The notes beneath the pieces are model-generated. The model saw only the letters and a program-made list of their open reading frames with translations. It searched no databases and was not told the origin of the DNA. The translations under genes and the position numbers were made by a program. A stretch of DNA of 40,296 bases from Candidatus Brevifilum fermentans (GTDB lineage Bacteria > Chloroflexota > Anaerolineae > Anaerolineales > Villigracilaceae). The stretch is taken from the NCBI GenBank assembly GCA_945877125.1, contig CAMCQT010000034.1:1-40296 (forward strand). Direction: 5' to 3'. Positions 30,736 through 39,336 of the stretch are shown piece after piece (positions within the stretch are counted from its first letter, which is position 1; every line of letters starts with the position of its first letter).

Positions 30736-31593
30736 ATGCGTAAACTGTCCGATAATTTTTTCAATTGCCTAAAATCAGGCTTTCTCTCAGGAATTACAGA
30801 AGTAGTCAAGCAAGACCCCGAACTTGATCTTGAAATTCGGGAAGGATATATCAATGTCTATTACAAAGGAAATTCCCTGCTTAAATTAACTGAAACAAAA
30901 TCCCTCCAGTACAAGGCACAACTTGACAAAAAATTTCTGAAAGGCGTCGACTTATCTTTGGACTTCAGCAAAGATACAGTTAAGCAATTTATAGAAAATA
31001 TTCCCCTGCTCAAACAAAACATTGTCAAACACGGCAAACATTCCCTTGAAGTTGAATATGAACAGATGATCATTCGCGCCAACAATTTCGAGATGCGAAA
31101 TAACACAGAATACCTGGTTGTTGACAGGCAATATGCAAATAATGACGGACGCTTTGATTTAACAGGTATCTTTTGGGACAGAAACCACCGTCGAAAAAAG
31201 CAGGTAGTTCCCATCTGCCTGATGGAAGTCAAATTTGCCCTCAACACCGACATCAAGGATATTCACAATCAACTGACGCGATATTATGAATCCATCAAGT
31301 CTCACACAGCAGAGATTGCAGAGGAAATGCAGGATGTTTTTCGCCAAAAAATAGAATTGGGATTATATAAGCAATCGTCTGAGCAGATTGAGGTTTTGAA
31401 AACACTTTCGTTTTCAAAAGACATAGACCAATTTCAATTCATCTTGGTTTTTGTAGACTACAACCCCAACAGCGCCCTGCTTGATTTGCAAAGTCTTTCT
31501 AACCTTTCATTTGCAAACCAAATCAAAATTTTATTCGGCGGATTTGCCATGTGGCAGAAAAATGTAAAGCCATTGTCAGATTATTTGTCGTAG
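30736..31593 (+). CDS. Unknown protein with PD-(D/E)XK nuclease-like signature
   Basis: This 285 aa soluble protein is not recognised by family. The middle shows a pattern like the restriction-endonuclease fold: an acidic residue in NNDGRFDLTGIFW, then a hydrophobic strand ending in E-V-K within VVPICLMEVKFALN (about residues 152-165). The helix that follows (IKDIHNQLTRYYESIKSHTAEIAEEM) also fits. The N-terminal third has beta-rich stretches (LEIREGYINVYYKGNSLLKL). This may be a nuclease or an inactive relative; the assignment rests on motif reading alone. It is more A+T rich than its neighbours and lies between GTCACG-type repeats, hinting at acquisition. Confidence 0.65.
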   Translation: MRKLSDNFFNCLKSGFLSGITEVVKQDPELDLEIREGYINVYYKGNSLLKLTETKSLQYKAQLDKKFLKGVDLSLDFSKDTVKQFIENIPLLKQNIVKHGKHSLEVEYEQMIIRANNFEMRNNTEYLVVDRQYANNDGRFDLTGIFWDRNHRRKKQVVPICLMEVKFALNTDIKDIHNQLTRYYESIKSHTAEIAEEMQDVFRQKIELGLYKQSSEQIEVLKTLSFSKDIDQFQFILVFVDYNPNSALLDLQSLSNLSFANQIKILFGGFAMWQKNVKPLSDYLS

Positions 31594-31599
31594 CAAATT

Positions 31600-31622
31600 G
31601 TCACGTTGCAAACGTGACCTAC
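31600..31622. repeat. GTAGGTCACG palindromic repeat, copy 2
   Basis: GTCACGTT (31600-31607) and AACGTGAC (31611-31618) flank a 3 bp loop and are followed by CTAC, matching the outer end of copy 1. It lies just after the stop codon of the PD-(D/E)XK-like gene. Confidence 0.8.
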
Positions 31623-31641
31623 AAAACTTAGGAGCCGCATC

Positions 31642-33090
31642 ATGGAAGAAAAATCAGGCGCACAGATCAGCCAGAAGGCATTTGTACAATCATTGCTAAT
31701 CCTGCTGGCGTTGATGATCGTTGCGGGCGTGCTTACGCTCGTCATTCCCGCTGGACAATATCAACGAGTCGATGTGGACGGGCGCGAAACCCTGCTCCCC
31801 GATTCATTCGCGTTCACTGCAAAACCAGATTATCCCATCTGGCGCTGGTTCACGGCCCCGCTGGAAGTGGTCGCAGGTCCCGACGGATTGACGGTCATCG
31901 TCATCATCGTCTTCATCTTGATGGTCGGCGTTGCCTTTGCCATCATGGACAAAAGCGGAATTCTAAAAGCAGCACTTGCACGAATCGTGCGCCGTTTTGC
32001 GGGGCAAAAATACACCCTGCTGCTCATCATCTCATTTTTCTTCATGGCGCTCGGCGCATTCTTCGGCATCTTTGAAGAGGTCGTTCCGCTCGTGCCGTTG
32101 ATGATCGCCCTCGCCTACTCTCTCGGCTGGGACACGCTGACAGGCTTGGGCATGTCCATCCTCGCCACCAACATGGGATTCTCCGCCGCCATCACCAATC
32201 CATTCACCATCGGCGTGGCGCAGGGCATTGCCGAGTTGCCCGCATTCTCTGGCGCGGGCTATCGCATCGTCATCTTTCTTTTTATGTATATTCTGCTGGC
32301 GATCTTCCTCACCCGCCACGCGCGCAAAGTGGAAGCGAACCCCAAGTCCTCACCAGTTTACGCGGAGGAGCAAGCCACGCGCGAGAAATACAGTCACTTC
32401 ACCACAGACTCCATCGCGCATGAAAACAAAGGCACCACGCCTGCCATCATCTTTTTGCTGGTCTGCGTCGTGTTGATTTTCGCCACACTCTTCGCAGGTC
32501 CGTTCGTGCCTGCCATCAGCGACCTTGCGCTTCCACTCGTCGGCGTGTTATTTCTTGTCGCTGGCGTCGGCTCAGGTCTCATCGCGGGCATCGGCAAAGA
32601 TGCGTGGAAAGCAGCTGGCGAAGGACTGGGCGGCATCGCGCCCGCCATCCCGCTGATTCTGATGGCGGCAAGCGTCAAGTTCATCATCGCCTCGGGCGGC
32701 ATCCTCGACACCATTTTGCACAGCGCGGCAAACGCCTTCCTCGGCGCGAACCCCATCACCGCCGCGCTTCTGATTTTCGCGCTGACCCTCGGCATTGAAT
32801 TCTTCGTTTCGAGCGGCTCGGCAAAAGCCTTTTTGCTCATGCCCATCCTCATTCCGCTGGCAGACCTGGTCGGCGTCACGCGCCAAACCGCCGTGCTCGC
32901 CTACATCTTCGGCGACGGCTTCTCAAACCTCGCCTACCCCACCAGCGCCGTCCTGCTCATCTGCCTCAGCCTGACCGCCGTCACCTACCCCAAATGGCTG
33001 CGCTGGGTCATGGGCTTGTGGGTTTGGGTCATCCTCGCTTCTTTGATTTTCCTCGCCATTGCGGTGATGACTCAATACGGACCTTTTTAG
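31642..33090 (+). CDS. YfcC/DcuC-family (C4-dicarboxylate anaerobic carrier-like) membrane transporter
   Basis: This 482 aa integral membrane protein has about 12 hydrophobic segments and matches the YfcC/ArcD-like branch of PF03606. Typical stretches are VLTLVIPAGQYQRVDVDG near the N-terminus, the FGIFEEVVPLVPLMIALAYSLGWD region, GFSAAITNPFTIGVAQGIAELP, and SGSAKAFLLMPILIPLADLVGVTRQTAVLAYIFGDG near the C-terminus. Members move amino acids, peptides or dicarboxylates; the substrate cannot be assigned from sequence. It abuts the DUF2817 peptidase gene with no gap, suggesting uptake of peptides or acylated amino acids. TAGGAG precedes the ATG. Confidence 0.87.
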   Translation: MEEKSGAQISQKAFVQSLLILLALMIVAGVLTLVIPAGQYQRVDVDGRETLLPDSFAFTAKPDYPIWRWFTAPLEVVAGPDGLTVIVIIVFILMVGVAFAIMDKSGILKAALARIVRRFAGQKYTLLLIISFFFMALGAFFGIFEEVVPLVPLMIALAYSLGWDTLTGLGMSILATNMGFSAAITNPFTIGVAQGIAELPAFSGAGYRIVIFLFMYILLAIFLTRHARKVEANPKSSPVYAEEQATREKYSHFTTDSIAHENKGTTPAIIFLLVCVVLIFATLFAGPFVPAISDLALPLVGVLFLVAGVGSGLIAGIGKDAWKAAGEGLGGIAPAIPLILMAASVKFIIASGGILDTILHSAANAFLGANPITAALLIFALTLGIEFFVSSGSAKAFLLMPILIPLADLVGVTRQTAVLAYIFGDGFSNLAYPTSAVLLICLSLTAVTYPKWLRWVMGLWVWVILASLIFLAIAVMTQYGPF

Positions 33091-34206
33091 ATGACCGACA
33101 TTCCCGCGACTTATGAATCGTCCCGCGACCAATTCCGCGCCGCGCTCGCTTCCCTTTCTAACCGTTGGGCTGGTTCCCGTTTACTGAGTCATTCCCTAGC
33201 GGATAACTCTGACCTGACGATTGACGTCATCTCCGCAGATGCAACCCGCGACAAACAAAAGTTACTGATCCTCACCACAGGCTTGCATGGCATCGAAGGC
33301 TATGTCGGCGCTGCTGTTTTGCAATTGTTCATCGAAGAATATTTGCCGCGCCTCGACCCCGAAACAACGGGACTGCTGCGTGTGCATCCCATCAATGCCT
33401 ATGGCATGAAACACCGCACGCGGGTCAACAAAAACAGCGTTGACCTCAACCGCAACTTTGAAGAAAATTTTGATTCGCTCAAGCCCCTGAATTCATATTA
33501 CGAGTCGCTCGCGCATTTATTAAATCCCGCGCGCCCGCTGATAAATCCATTTTACGAAAAACTAGCCTTCGCACGGAACGTGCTGAAAGCCCTGCCAAAA
33601 GGAGCGAGTCATATCCGCGAGGCGGCGTTGATGGGACAATACCGCGTTCACAACGGGATGTACTTCGGCGGTTTTGAACCGCAGGCGGAAACCAAATTTA
33701 TTCAAAAAATTGTTGGAGATGCAGTATCTGACTACGCGCAAATTGTTCTGCTCGACATTCACACGGGCTACGGTCCGCGCTGGCAGATGACGCTGGTCAA
33801 TCCGCCGTCAGAGAAACAAACTGCCAAAGAAACAGCAACCAGATTCAACGTCCCGTTGGTGGCGGGTGTAAATCCAGATGAGTTTTACACGATCCACGGT
33901 GACATGGTCGAGTATTTCCATAAAATGGTCGCGTCGAAATATCCAGACAAAAAGGTGTACGCGGGCGCGTTTGAATTTGGCACGTATGGCGAATCCTTGC
34001 TACAGGGAATTCATAGTTTGCAAACAACTGCGCTTGAAAACACCCTGCGCTGGTTCGGCGGGAGCGACGCCATGCATACGTGGATGAAGCGCGAATACAA
34101 TGAGCTATTCGTGCCCGCCAACCCAAAATGGTGGCAAAAAGCTCAAGCCGACGCACGCCAGGCATTTGACGGTATCTTAAGCGCCGAAGAATATTTCAAG
34201 GAGTAG
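33091..34206 (+). CDS. DUF2817 M14-like metallopeptidase/deacylase
   Basis: This 371 aa protein belongs to DUF2817, an M14-type zinc peptidase relative. The metal motif is in TTGLHGIEGYVGAAVLQLF (H and E), with VDLNRNFEENFD carrying the conserved Arg, VLLDIHTGYGP the third ligand histidine and YAGAFEFGTYG the putative catalytic Glu. There is no signal peptide, so it should act inside the cell. The ATG begins directly after the transporter stop codon (33088-33090), so expression is coupled. The likely role is hydrolysis of an imported peptide or N-acyl amino acid. Confidence 0.87.
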   Translation: MTDIPATYESSRDQFRAALASLSNRWAGSRLLSHSLADNSDLTIDVISADATRDKQKLLILTTGLHGIEGYVGAAVLQLFIEEYLPRLDPETTGLLRVHPINAYGMKHRTRVNKNSVDLNRNFEENFDSLKPLNSYYESLAHLLNPARPLINPFYEKLAFARNVLKALPKGASHIREAALMGQYRVHNGMYFGGFEPQAETKFIQKIVGDAVSDYAQIVLLDIHTGYGPRWQMTLVNPPSEKQTAKETATRFNVPLVAGVNPDEFYTIHGDMVEYFHKMVASKYPDKKVYAGAFEFGTYGESLLQGIHSLQTTALENTLRWFGGSDAMHTWMKREYNELFVPANPKWWQKAQADARQAFDGILSAEEYFKE

Positions 34207-34208
34207 CC

Positions 34209-35063
34209 ATGTTAAACAATGAACTTGCAAAAGCAGTTGAAGATTTCTCAAGTTTACTGCTGCCAATTTCCGAAAAAGATTTGGAACGCGCCTGGATATG
34301 GAAAGACCATGACGAGGAAGGCATTCGTTTTGCTTTCTTTGTGACGATCCAGCAGCTGCGTCAACTGGCTGTTACACTGGCTGCCAGAAGAAAACCAGTT
34401 ACACAAACCCAACTCATCCTCGGTCAATATCACAAACAATACATGGACTTGCAAGCTGCGATCTTCGGGCTTTCCAAGGAAGACGCAGACCGCGCGCCCG
34501 CCGAAGGCGAATGGTCGGCGCGGCGAGTCTACGCCCACATACTCGGCACGGATATATTCTTCAGTACAACCATCCGCTATGCGCTAGAAAATCACCGTAC
34601 TGGAAAATGGACGCCCGAACGCATGTCTGACGAAGACGAGGCACGATTGGACGGGATCAGCGAAGATGAATTTACCGCACTGACACATGGATCGCTTGAA
34701 GGAATGCTGGCTTATCATCGAGAATTTCATCCGAAGCTTATTCAAGAGTTTAGCGACATCACGGATGATGAATTAGAGTTGCCATCTGCAATGTGGGAAG
34801 AGACACGCTTTCCCATTCGGCATCGATTACATCGCTACGAAGCTCACTTTATTCAACACACTGTTCAAATAGACAAGACACTCGTTGCCATTGGACAGTC
34901 GCCGAGCGAGACAAAAAGATTGATCCGATATTTATTTGCTGCACTGGCAGAAGTGGAAGCAAATTTGATCGGCGAATACAATTTACAGGAAGAGTGCCTG
35001 CAACTGGCAAAGGAAATAAATTCCAGAACAGCGGAAATTCGGGAAATTTTGAAAAACAGTTGA
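34209..35063 (+). CDS. DinB-like four-helix metalloprotein
   Basis: This 284 aa protein contains a DinB_2-type domain (about 70-225). The histidines expected to bind metal are seen in RRVYAHILGTD and in RYEAHFIQHTVQIDKTL (HxxxH). The N-terminal 65 and C-terminal 60 residues are additional helices. DinB-like proteins often act as thiol-dependent transferases or have unknown activity; a precise role is not assignable. It starts 2 bp after the peptidase gene's stop and is probably the last gene of that operon, ended by a terminator hairpin. Confidence 0.8.
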   Translation: MLNNELAKAVEDFSSLLLPISEKDLERAWIWKDHDEEGIRFAFFVTIQQLRQLAVTLAARRKPVTQTQLILGQYHKQYMDLQAAIFGLSKEDADRAPAEGEWSARRVYAHILGTDIFFSTTIRYALENHRTGKWTPERMSDEDEARLDGISEDEFTALTHGSLEGMLAYHREFHPKLIQEFSDITDDELELPSAMWEETRFPIRHRLHRYEAHFIQHTVQIDKTLVAIGQSPSETKRLIRYLFAALAEVEANLIGEYNLQEECLQLAKEINSRTAEIREILKNS

Positions 35064-35073
35064 AATCAAAAAC

Positions 35074-35110
35074 GAACCTCCAAGACAAAAGAAACTTGTC
35101 TCGGAGGTTC
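35074..35110. terminator. Terminator hairpin between converging DinB and SIS genes
   Basis: GAACCTCC (35074-35081) and GGAGGTTC (35103-35110) with inner AGACAA/TTGTCT form a 14 bp stem interrupted by one A-C mismatch. It lies 11 bp after the DinB stop and 50 bp from the SIS stop. Confidence 0.8.
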
Positions 35111-35159
35111 AAATAAATCGGGGAATAAAACTTACCAATTACCAATCAACCAATTACTC

Positions 35160-36194
35160 TTATGTTGTCTCTGTCACCTTGCGAATGCTGCGCGGCTGCT
35201 CCGTATCGTATCCTTTCGCAACCGTCAAATGATAGGCAAATAACTGTGCGAGCAAAATACTCACCATTGGGGAAAGCCACTCGGGGACATCCGCTGGAAT
35301 GGTCAACGGGACTTGCGCCAGAGACAATGCCCTTTTATCGTTGGAAATAACAACCAGTTCTGCAGAAAGGTCACGCAAGCGTTTGAGCATTTCAAGCATC
35401 GAGTCAAAGACCTTGCCCTTCGGCGAAACCGCAAAAACAGGATAGCCTTTCACCATCATGGCAATCGGACCGTGCGCGAAATCGGCGGAGGAATATGGCT
35501 CGGCGTTGATGTAGGTCAATTCCTTCATCTTCAACGCCCACTCAAAGGCGGTGGCATAGTTATAGCCGCGCCCCAGCACAACGGTCTGGTCAATGTAGCG
35601 GTATCTTTGCGCGGCTTGTGAGATGAAGTCACTCTGCTTCAAGACCTGTTTCATCCAGCCGGGGACTTTTGCCAACTCGTCCCATGCTTTTTTATTTTTG
35701 CTCAATGCAACCGAAAGCATTGCCACTGCCATCAATTCGTTGGAATAGGTCTTGGTGGCAGCAACCGCTTTTTCTGAACCCGCTTTCAGGTCAATGACAA
35801 AATTCGAAGCCTCTGCCAGCGGAGAGTTTGGCTCGTTGGTAATCGAAAGCGTCAGGCAGTTTTGCTTCTTCCCCTCTTCCAACACGCTGACAATATCGGG
35901 AGATTGCCCAGACTGCGAGATGCCGATTACCAGCGCGTTCTTCAACTTGGGTGGCTGCTTGTAATACGTGAAAAGTGACGGGGTCGCCAGCGCCAGCGGA
36001 AGCCCGTTCATTGCGCCAAGCAGATAATTTGCATATCGTCCCGCATTATCAGAAGTTCCGCGCGCGGCGAGGAAAACATATTGAATGTCGCGCTTTTCAA
36101 TTTCGGCGGCAATTTTCTCGACAGTTTTTCTCTGCGTCGTGAGCAGGGATTTGATTCGCTCAGGTTGTTCGGTAATTTCAGAATAAAGAGTCAT
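35160..36194 (-). CDS. SIS-domain sugar-phosphate isomerase/deaminase-like protein
   Basis: This 344 aa protein has two SIS domains arranged like the isomerase half of glucosamine-6-phosphate synthase (GlmS) but without the glutaminase half. The first (about 25-155) shows FLAARGTSDNAGRYANYLLG, IGISQSGQSPDIVSVLEEGKK and KAGSEKAVAATKTYSNEL. The second (about 195-335) shows VLGRGYNYATAFEWALKMKELTYINAE and SSADFAHGPIAMM. These bind phosphosugars, so deamination or isomerisation of an aminosugar phosphate is likely. It is the last gene of the minus-strand sugar cluster, 11 bp after a Gfo/Idh/MocA gene. AGGA precedes the ATG. Confidence 0.88.
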   Translation of the reverse strand: MTLYSEITEQPERIKSLLTTQRKTVEKIAAEIEKRDIQYVFLAARGTSDNAGRYANYLLGAMNGLPLALATPSLFTYYKQPPKLKNALVIGISQSGQSPDIVSVLEEGKKQNCLTLSITNEPNSPLAEASNFVIDLKAGSEKAVAATKTYSNELMAVAMLSVALSKNKKAWDELAKVPGWMKQVLKQSDFISQAAQRYRYIDQTVVLGRGYNYATAFEWALKMKELTYINAEPYSSADFAHGPIAMMVKGYPVFAVSPKGKVFDSMLEMLKRLRDLSAELVVISNDKRALSLAQVPLTIPADVPEWLSPMVSILLAQLFAYHLTVAKGYDTEQPRSIRKVTETT

Positions 36195-36205
36195 GTGTCC
36201 TACTT

Positions 36206-37195
36206 TTAGATTTTCACAGGTTGACCAACACGCGCCGAATCGTAGGCAGCCAGAGCCACTTCCACGGCGCGCAAACCATCCACACCTGTCACACTCGGCT
36301 CACGTCCGTCACGGATGGCGGAAACGAATTCACTGATCATGGCTTGGTTCATGTCCGAACCCCAATATTGCCAGATGGGACGCTGATTGGCGTGGCTGTA
36401 AATTGTGATATTCTGCTTGAAGCCATCCACGATGACCGCGCCGCGTTCGGTGACCATTTCAAAAGTCAACCCGCCCCACGTTGGCCAATACTGCGGACGA
36501 CACCACGAAGTATCAATGGTGGCAAACACGCCGTTTTGGAAAGTTATCATTTCCAGCCCGCCGGTTTCCACGTTCACTTCGTTGGCGTGGAAAATTTTGT
36601 TGGTCTGGGCATAGACTTCGACCGCTTCACTGCCGAGATACCAGCGCATGATGTCCACCAGATGGACGGTGTGATCCATGATCGCGCCGCCGCCGGCCAA
36701 AGTTGGGTCAACGAACCAGGCACGATGCTTGGTTGGGAGTTCACCTTGATTCGTGCCGTTGAAGCAATAGACCTGTCCGAGTTCACCAGAGTCCAGTCTG
36801 GCTTTGACTTCCATCAACGGGGCGCTGAATCGCATGGGGAAAGCCGTCATCAACAGCACCCCGGCCCGGGCGCAGACATCCACGACAGCTTTTGCGTCTG
36901 CCAGAGTCGTGGCGATGGGCTTCTCGCACAGCACATTGATCTTGGACGCGGCGGCCATTTCCACGAGCGGCAGATGCTTGGAATTTTCTGTGCAGATGAT
37001 CACGCCGTCGGGTTTGCTTGCGAGCAGGGCTTCGTACGTGTGAAAGAAGGGAGCGTTGTACGCCTGCGCAAAACGCTGCCCGCGCGCGGGGTCTTCATCG
37101 GCAACGCCGCACAATTCCACGCCGGAAATGGCGCGCAGGTTGGCGATATAGGCTTCGGCATGATGGTGTGCAAAACTCATGATTCCGATTTTCAT
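36206..37195 (-). CDS. Gfo/Idh/MocA-family oxidoreductase (second of pair)
   Basis: This 329 aa NAD(P)-dependent dehydrogenase has the N-terminal Rossmann domain and C-terminal alpha/beta domain of the family. The EKP motif (LCEKPIATTLADA) and the GGAIMDHTVHLVDIMRWYLG segment with the catalytic-type D/H residues are present. The nucleotide loop reads GIMSFAHHHAEAY instead of the usual GxGxxG, a variant seen in some family members. The ATG overlaps the end of the preceding gene by 4 bp. Substrates of the family are sugars, inositols and their derivatives; the exact one is unknown. Confidence 0.88.
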   Translation of the reverse strand: MKIGIMSFAHHHAEAYIANLRAISGVELCGVADEDPARGQRFAQAYNAPFFHTYEALLASKPDGVIICTENSKHLPLVEMAAASKINVLCEKPIATTLADAKAVVDVCARAGVLLMTAFPMRFSAPLMEVKARLDSGELGQVYCFNGTNQGELPTKHRAWFVDPTLAGGGAIMDHTVHLVDIMRWYLGSEAVEVYAQTNKIFHANEVNVETGGLEMITFQNGVFATIDTSWCRPQYWPTWGGLTFEMVTERGAVIVDGFKQNITIYSHANQRPIWQYWGSDMNQAMISEFVSAIRDGREPSVTGVDGLRAVEVALAAYDSARVGQPVKI

Positions 37196-38187
37196 GACAA
37201 CACCTCCAGTAAAACGGCTTTCCCTGTCGCCGCAGATTGAATGGCAGCTTCTGAAATTTGAACCGCGGCCATACCATCTTCAGCGGTGATGCGGGATTCT
37301 TTCTCGCCGAGCAGCACGGAATAAAATTCTTTGATCTGCGTGGTATAGGGACTCTCGGATACCGGACTGGACGGCAAACCCACATCGGGAGATTCACTAT
37401 TAGTTTTTGCAACCAGATTCAGGATGGGCGAGGTATCGGCAGAATCAAATTCGATCAAGCCGCTATCTCCGGCAATTTCCAGATGGGTGCGAAACGTGGG
37501 CGGCGGATATGCCCATGAGCCGGTAATATGCGAGATCGCGCCGCTGCGATGTTTGAGAATGGCGAGACCATAATCCACGGGCGCGTTGGGATTTGCCGTG
37601 GTAATTTTTTTGGCAAAGACACTTTCCACGTCACCGGCGATCCAACGGGCATAATCAAAATCGTGAATCATCAAATCCATCAAAATGCCGCCGGATTTGG
37701 ATTCGTCGAGGAACCAATTCCCGGCCGGTTTCTTGGGACGAAAACTTCCGCGGTTCAAACGGATGACGCCCGGCTTGCCAACTTCGCCGCGCATGACGCT
37801 TGATTTCGCCAGCGCGTATTCGGTGAAGAAACGCACGACATGCGCGACCAGCAATTTGACTCCCGCCTTGCGGCAGGCTTCGATCATTTCGCGCGCCTGC
37901 GCGGTGGTTCGTCCGAGCGGCTTCTCGCAGATGACGTGCTTTCCGGCGGCCGCGGCTTGCAAGGTCATTTCATGATGTTGATGTGTGGGCGTGCAAATAT
38001 CCACCACGTCCACATCGGGCAGCATGGATGCGAGGTCGGGATAAACCCTGGCGTTGTACTGGTTTGCCAACGGCTTGGCTTCATCGGCCGTTTCAGCTAC
38101 AATCCCGATCAGTTCGGCTTCTGTCTCAGCCCAGCCTGCGGCGTGAGTGGTACCCATAAAACCTGCGCCAACAATTCCAACTTTCAT
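37192..38187 (-). CDS. Gfo/Idh/MocA-family oxidoreductase (first of pair)
   Basis: This 331 aa dehydrogenase has an intact GIVGAGFMGTTHAAGWAE nucleotide motif, the ICEKPLGRTTAQAREM EKP motif and SGGILMDLMIHDFDYARWIAG in the substrate site. It is upstream of, and overlaps by 4 bp, a second family member that is clearly diverged from it. Pairs of such enzymes often oxidise and then reduce different carbons of a sugar during epimerisation or side-group removal. An AGGAGG Shine-Dalgarno lies upstream of the ATG (minus strand). A repeat-rich 269 bp gap separates it from the permease gene. Confidence 0.9.
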   Translation of the reverse strand: MKVGIVGAGFMGTTHAAGWAETEAELIGIVAETADEAKPLANQYNARVYPDLASMLPDVDVVDICTPTHQHHEMTLQAAAAGKHVICEKPLGRTTAQAREMIEACRKAGVKLLVAHVVRFFTEYALAKSSVMRGEVGKPGVIRLNRGSFRPKKPAGNWFLDESKSGGILMDLMIHDFDYARWIAGDVESVFAKKITTANPNAPVDYGLAILKHRSGAISHITGSWAYPPPTFRTHLEIAGDSGLIEFDSADTSPILNLVAKTNSESPDVGLPSSPVSESPYTTQIKEFYSVLLGEKESRITAEDGMAAVQISEAAIQSAATGKAVLLEVLS

Positions 38188-38220
38188 TCAAGCCTCCTAA
38201 ATTTGGAGATTCTATTATCC

Positions 38221-38243
38221 GTAGGTCACGCTTTCAGCGTGAC
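38221..38243. repeat. GTAGGTCACG palindromic repeat, copy 3
   Basis: GTAG followed by GTCACGCT (38225-38232) and AGCGTGAC (38236-38243) around a 3 bp loop. It belongs to the family seen at 29620 and 31600 and lies upstream of the first Gfo/Idh gene. Confidence 0.8.
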
Positions 38244-38269
38244 GTTTTCTCTGATGCTAGGCAGTATTC

Positions 38270-38422
38270 AATCCCGAAGGGATGGCAGGATTGTAGTGAA
38301 ATTTTTGCACGGAAGACCAAATCCCGAAGGGATGTCATGATTCTCCCGAAAAAACATGACACCCCTTCGGGGTTATTTTATCGGTTTTGAACAAATCTAT
38401 AATCATTTCACTCCTTCGGAGT
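38270..38422. repeat. Cluster of four CCCGAAGGG repeats, two in each orientation
   Basis: Cores lie at about 38272 and 38322 (ATCCCGAAGGGATG, plus orientation) and at about 38361 and 38411 (ACCCCTTCGGGGT and ACTCCTTCGGAGT, minus orientation). Each has a TCATGATT- or ATGATTATAG-like tail, the same design as at 14294-14371. The two orientations face each other, so a larger fold is possible. The cluster fills most of the gap between the permease and Gfo/Idh genes. Confidence 0.85.
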
Positions 38423-38437
38423 TATTCCTACACAACT

Positions 38438-38456
38438 GTCACGTTGCAAACGTGAC
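38438..38456. repeat. GTAGGTCACG palindromic repeat, copy 4 (abuts the permease stop)
   Basis: GTCACGTT (38438-38445) and AACGTGAC (38449-38456) pair around a 3 bp loop. The stop codon of the permease gene (38457-38459, minus strand) sits directly beside it, within the GTAAG end of the repeat. Confidence 0.8.
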
Positions 38457-39329
38457 TTACTTGAGGGCACCAGCCGTAATACTGCGAATCATTTGTTTGG
38501 AGAAGATCAGGTAAATGATCAAAATGGGAATCATCGCCAGAGTCAAAGATGCGAGCACTGCATTCCAGTCGCTGACGAATTGACCGAGGAATTGCTGCAC
38601 ACCCAAGGTGACGGTGGCGGTCTTTTGACTGGGAGCCAGAATCAACGGGAACCAAAGATCGTTCCAAATGGGGATCATGGTGAAGATGCCGATGGCGCCG
38701 ATGGCGGGACGCACCAGCGGAATGACCAACCCGAAGATGCGGTATTCGCTTGCGCCGTCAATGCGGGCGGCATCCTTGAGTTCCTTTGGAACCTGACGCA
38801 TGAACGAACTGAGAATAAAAATGGTCATCGGCAGGGATTGCGCAATGTAAACCAGAATCAAGCCGGTCAATGTATTAACCAAATTGAAGCCGACCATTAA
38901 CTTTAGGATACCCACTGTGCCAAGACGAATTGGAATCATGATTCCAATCGACAGGTACAATGCCAAAAACGTATTGGTCTTGAATTTATATTCCGAAAGC
39001 GCGAAGGCGGCCATGGCGCCGATGAGCAAGGTTAGCACCAGAGACGTGAGAGTCACGATCAGGCTGTTGGTAAAGTAGGTGCCAAAATGAGAGCGTTCGA
39101 TCACCGTTTCGTAGCCGATTAGGTCGAAAGTGGTCGGCGTCGGCAGGGAAAATGGCGAACCGAAAATATATTTCTTGGCTTTGAACGAGTTGATCACGAT
39201 CATGAAAATGGGAAATAACGCGATGACCGTGTAAATCATCAAAATAAGTTGTGGAATTACCGACTCAAGAATTCGACGGATTTTATAACCAGTCGATTCA
39301 GTGTGATGGTGTGGTGTGGTCTTTATCAT
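38457..39329 (-). CDS. Carbohydrate ABC transporter permease (MalG/UgpE type)
   Basis: This 290 aa permease has about six membrane segments and the inner-membrane component loop KELKDAARIDGASEYRIFGLVIPLVRP (EAA-like motif). It is the CUT1 MalG-type partner of the adjacent MalF-type permease. The ATG at 39329 is preferred: it comes 7 bp after the upstream stop and follows GAGGTTGAG. A longer frame from 39374 would overlap the upstream gene. No ATPase gene is in the window; CUT1 systems often share one encoded elsewhere. Confidence 0.9.
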   Translation of the reverse strand: MIKTTPHHHTESTGYKIRRILESVIPQLILMIYTVIALFPIFMIVINSFKAKKYIFGSPFSLPTPTTFDLIGYETVIERSHFGTYFTNSLIVTLTSLVLTLLIGAMAAFALSEYKFKTNTFLALYLSIGIMIPIRLGTVGILKLMVGFNLVNTLTGLILVYIAQSLPMTIFILSSFMRQVPKELKDAARIDGASEYRIFGLVIPLVRPAIGAIGIFTMIPIWNDLWFPLILAPSQKTATVTLGVQQFLGQFVSDWNAVLASLTLAMIPILIIYLIFSKQMIRSITAGALK

Positions 39330-39336
39330 CTCAACC

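Noticed and set aside
36221-37240. A 339-codon open frame on the plus strand
   Set aside because: It is fully antisense to the Gfo/Idh/MocA gene at 36206-37195, whose family motifs are intact; the plus-strand translation matches nothing.
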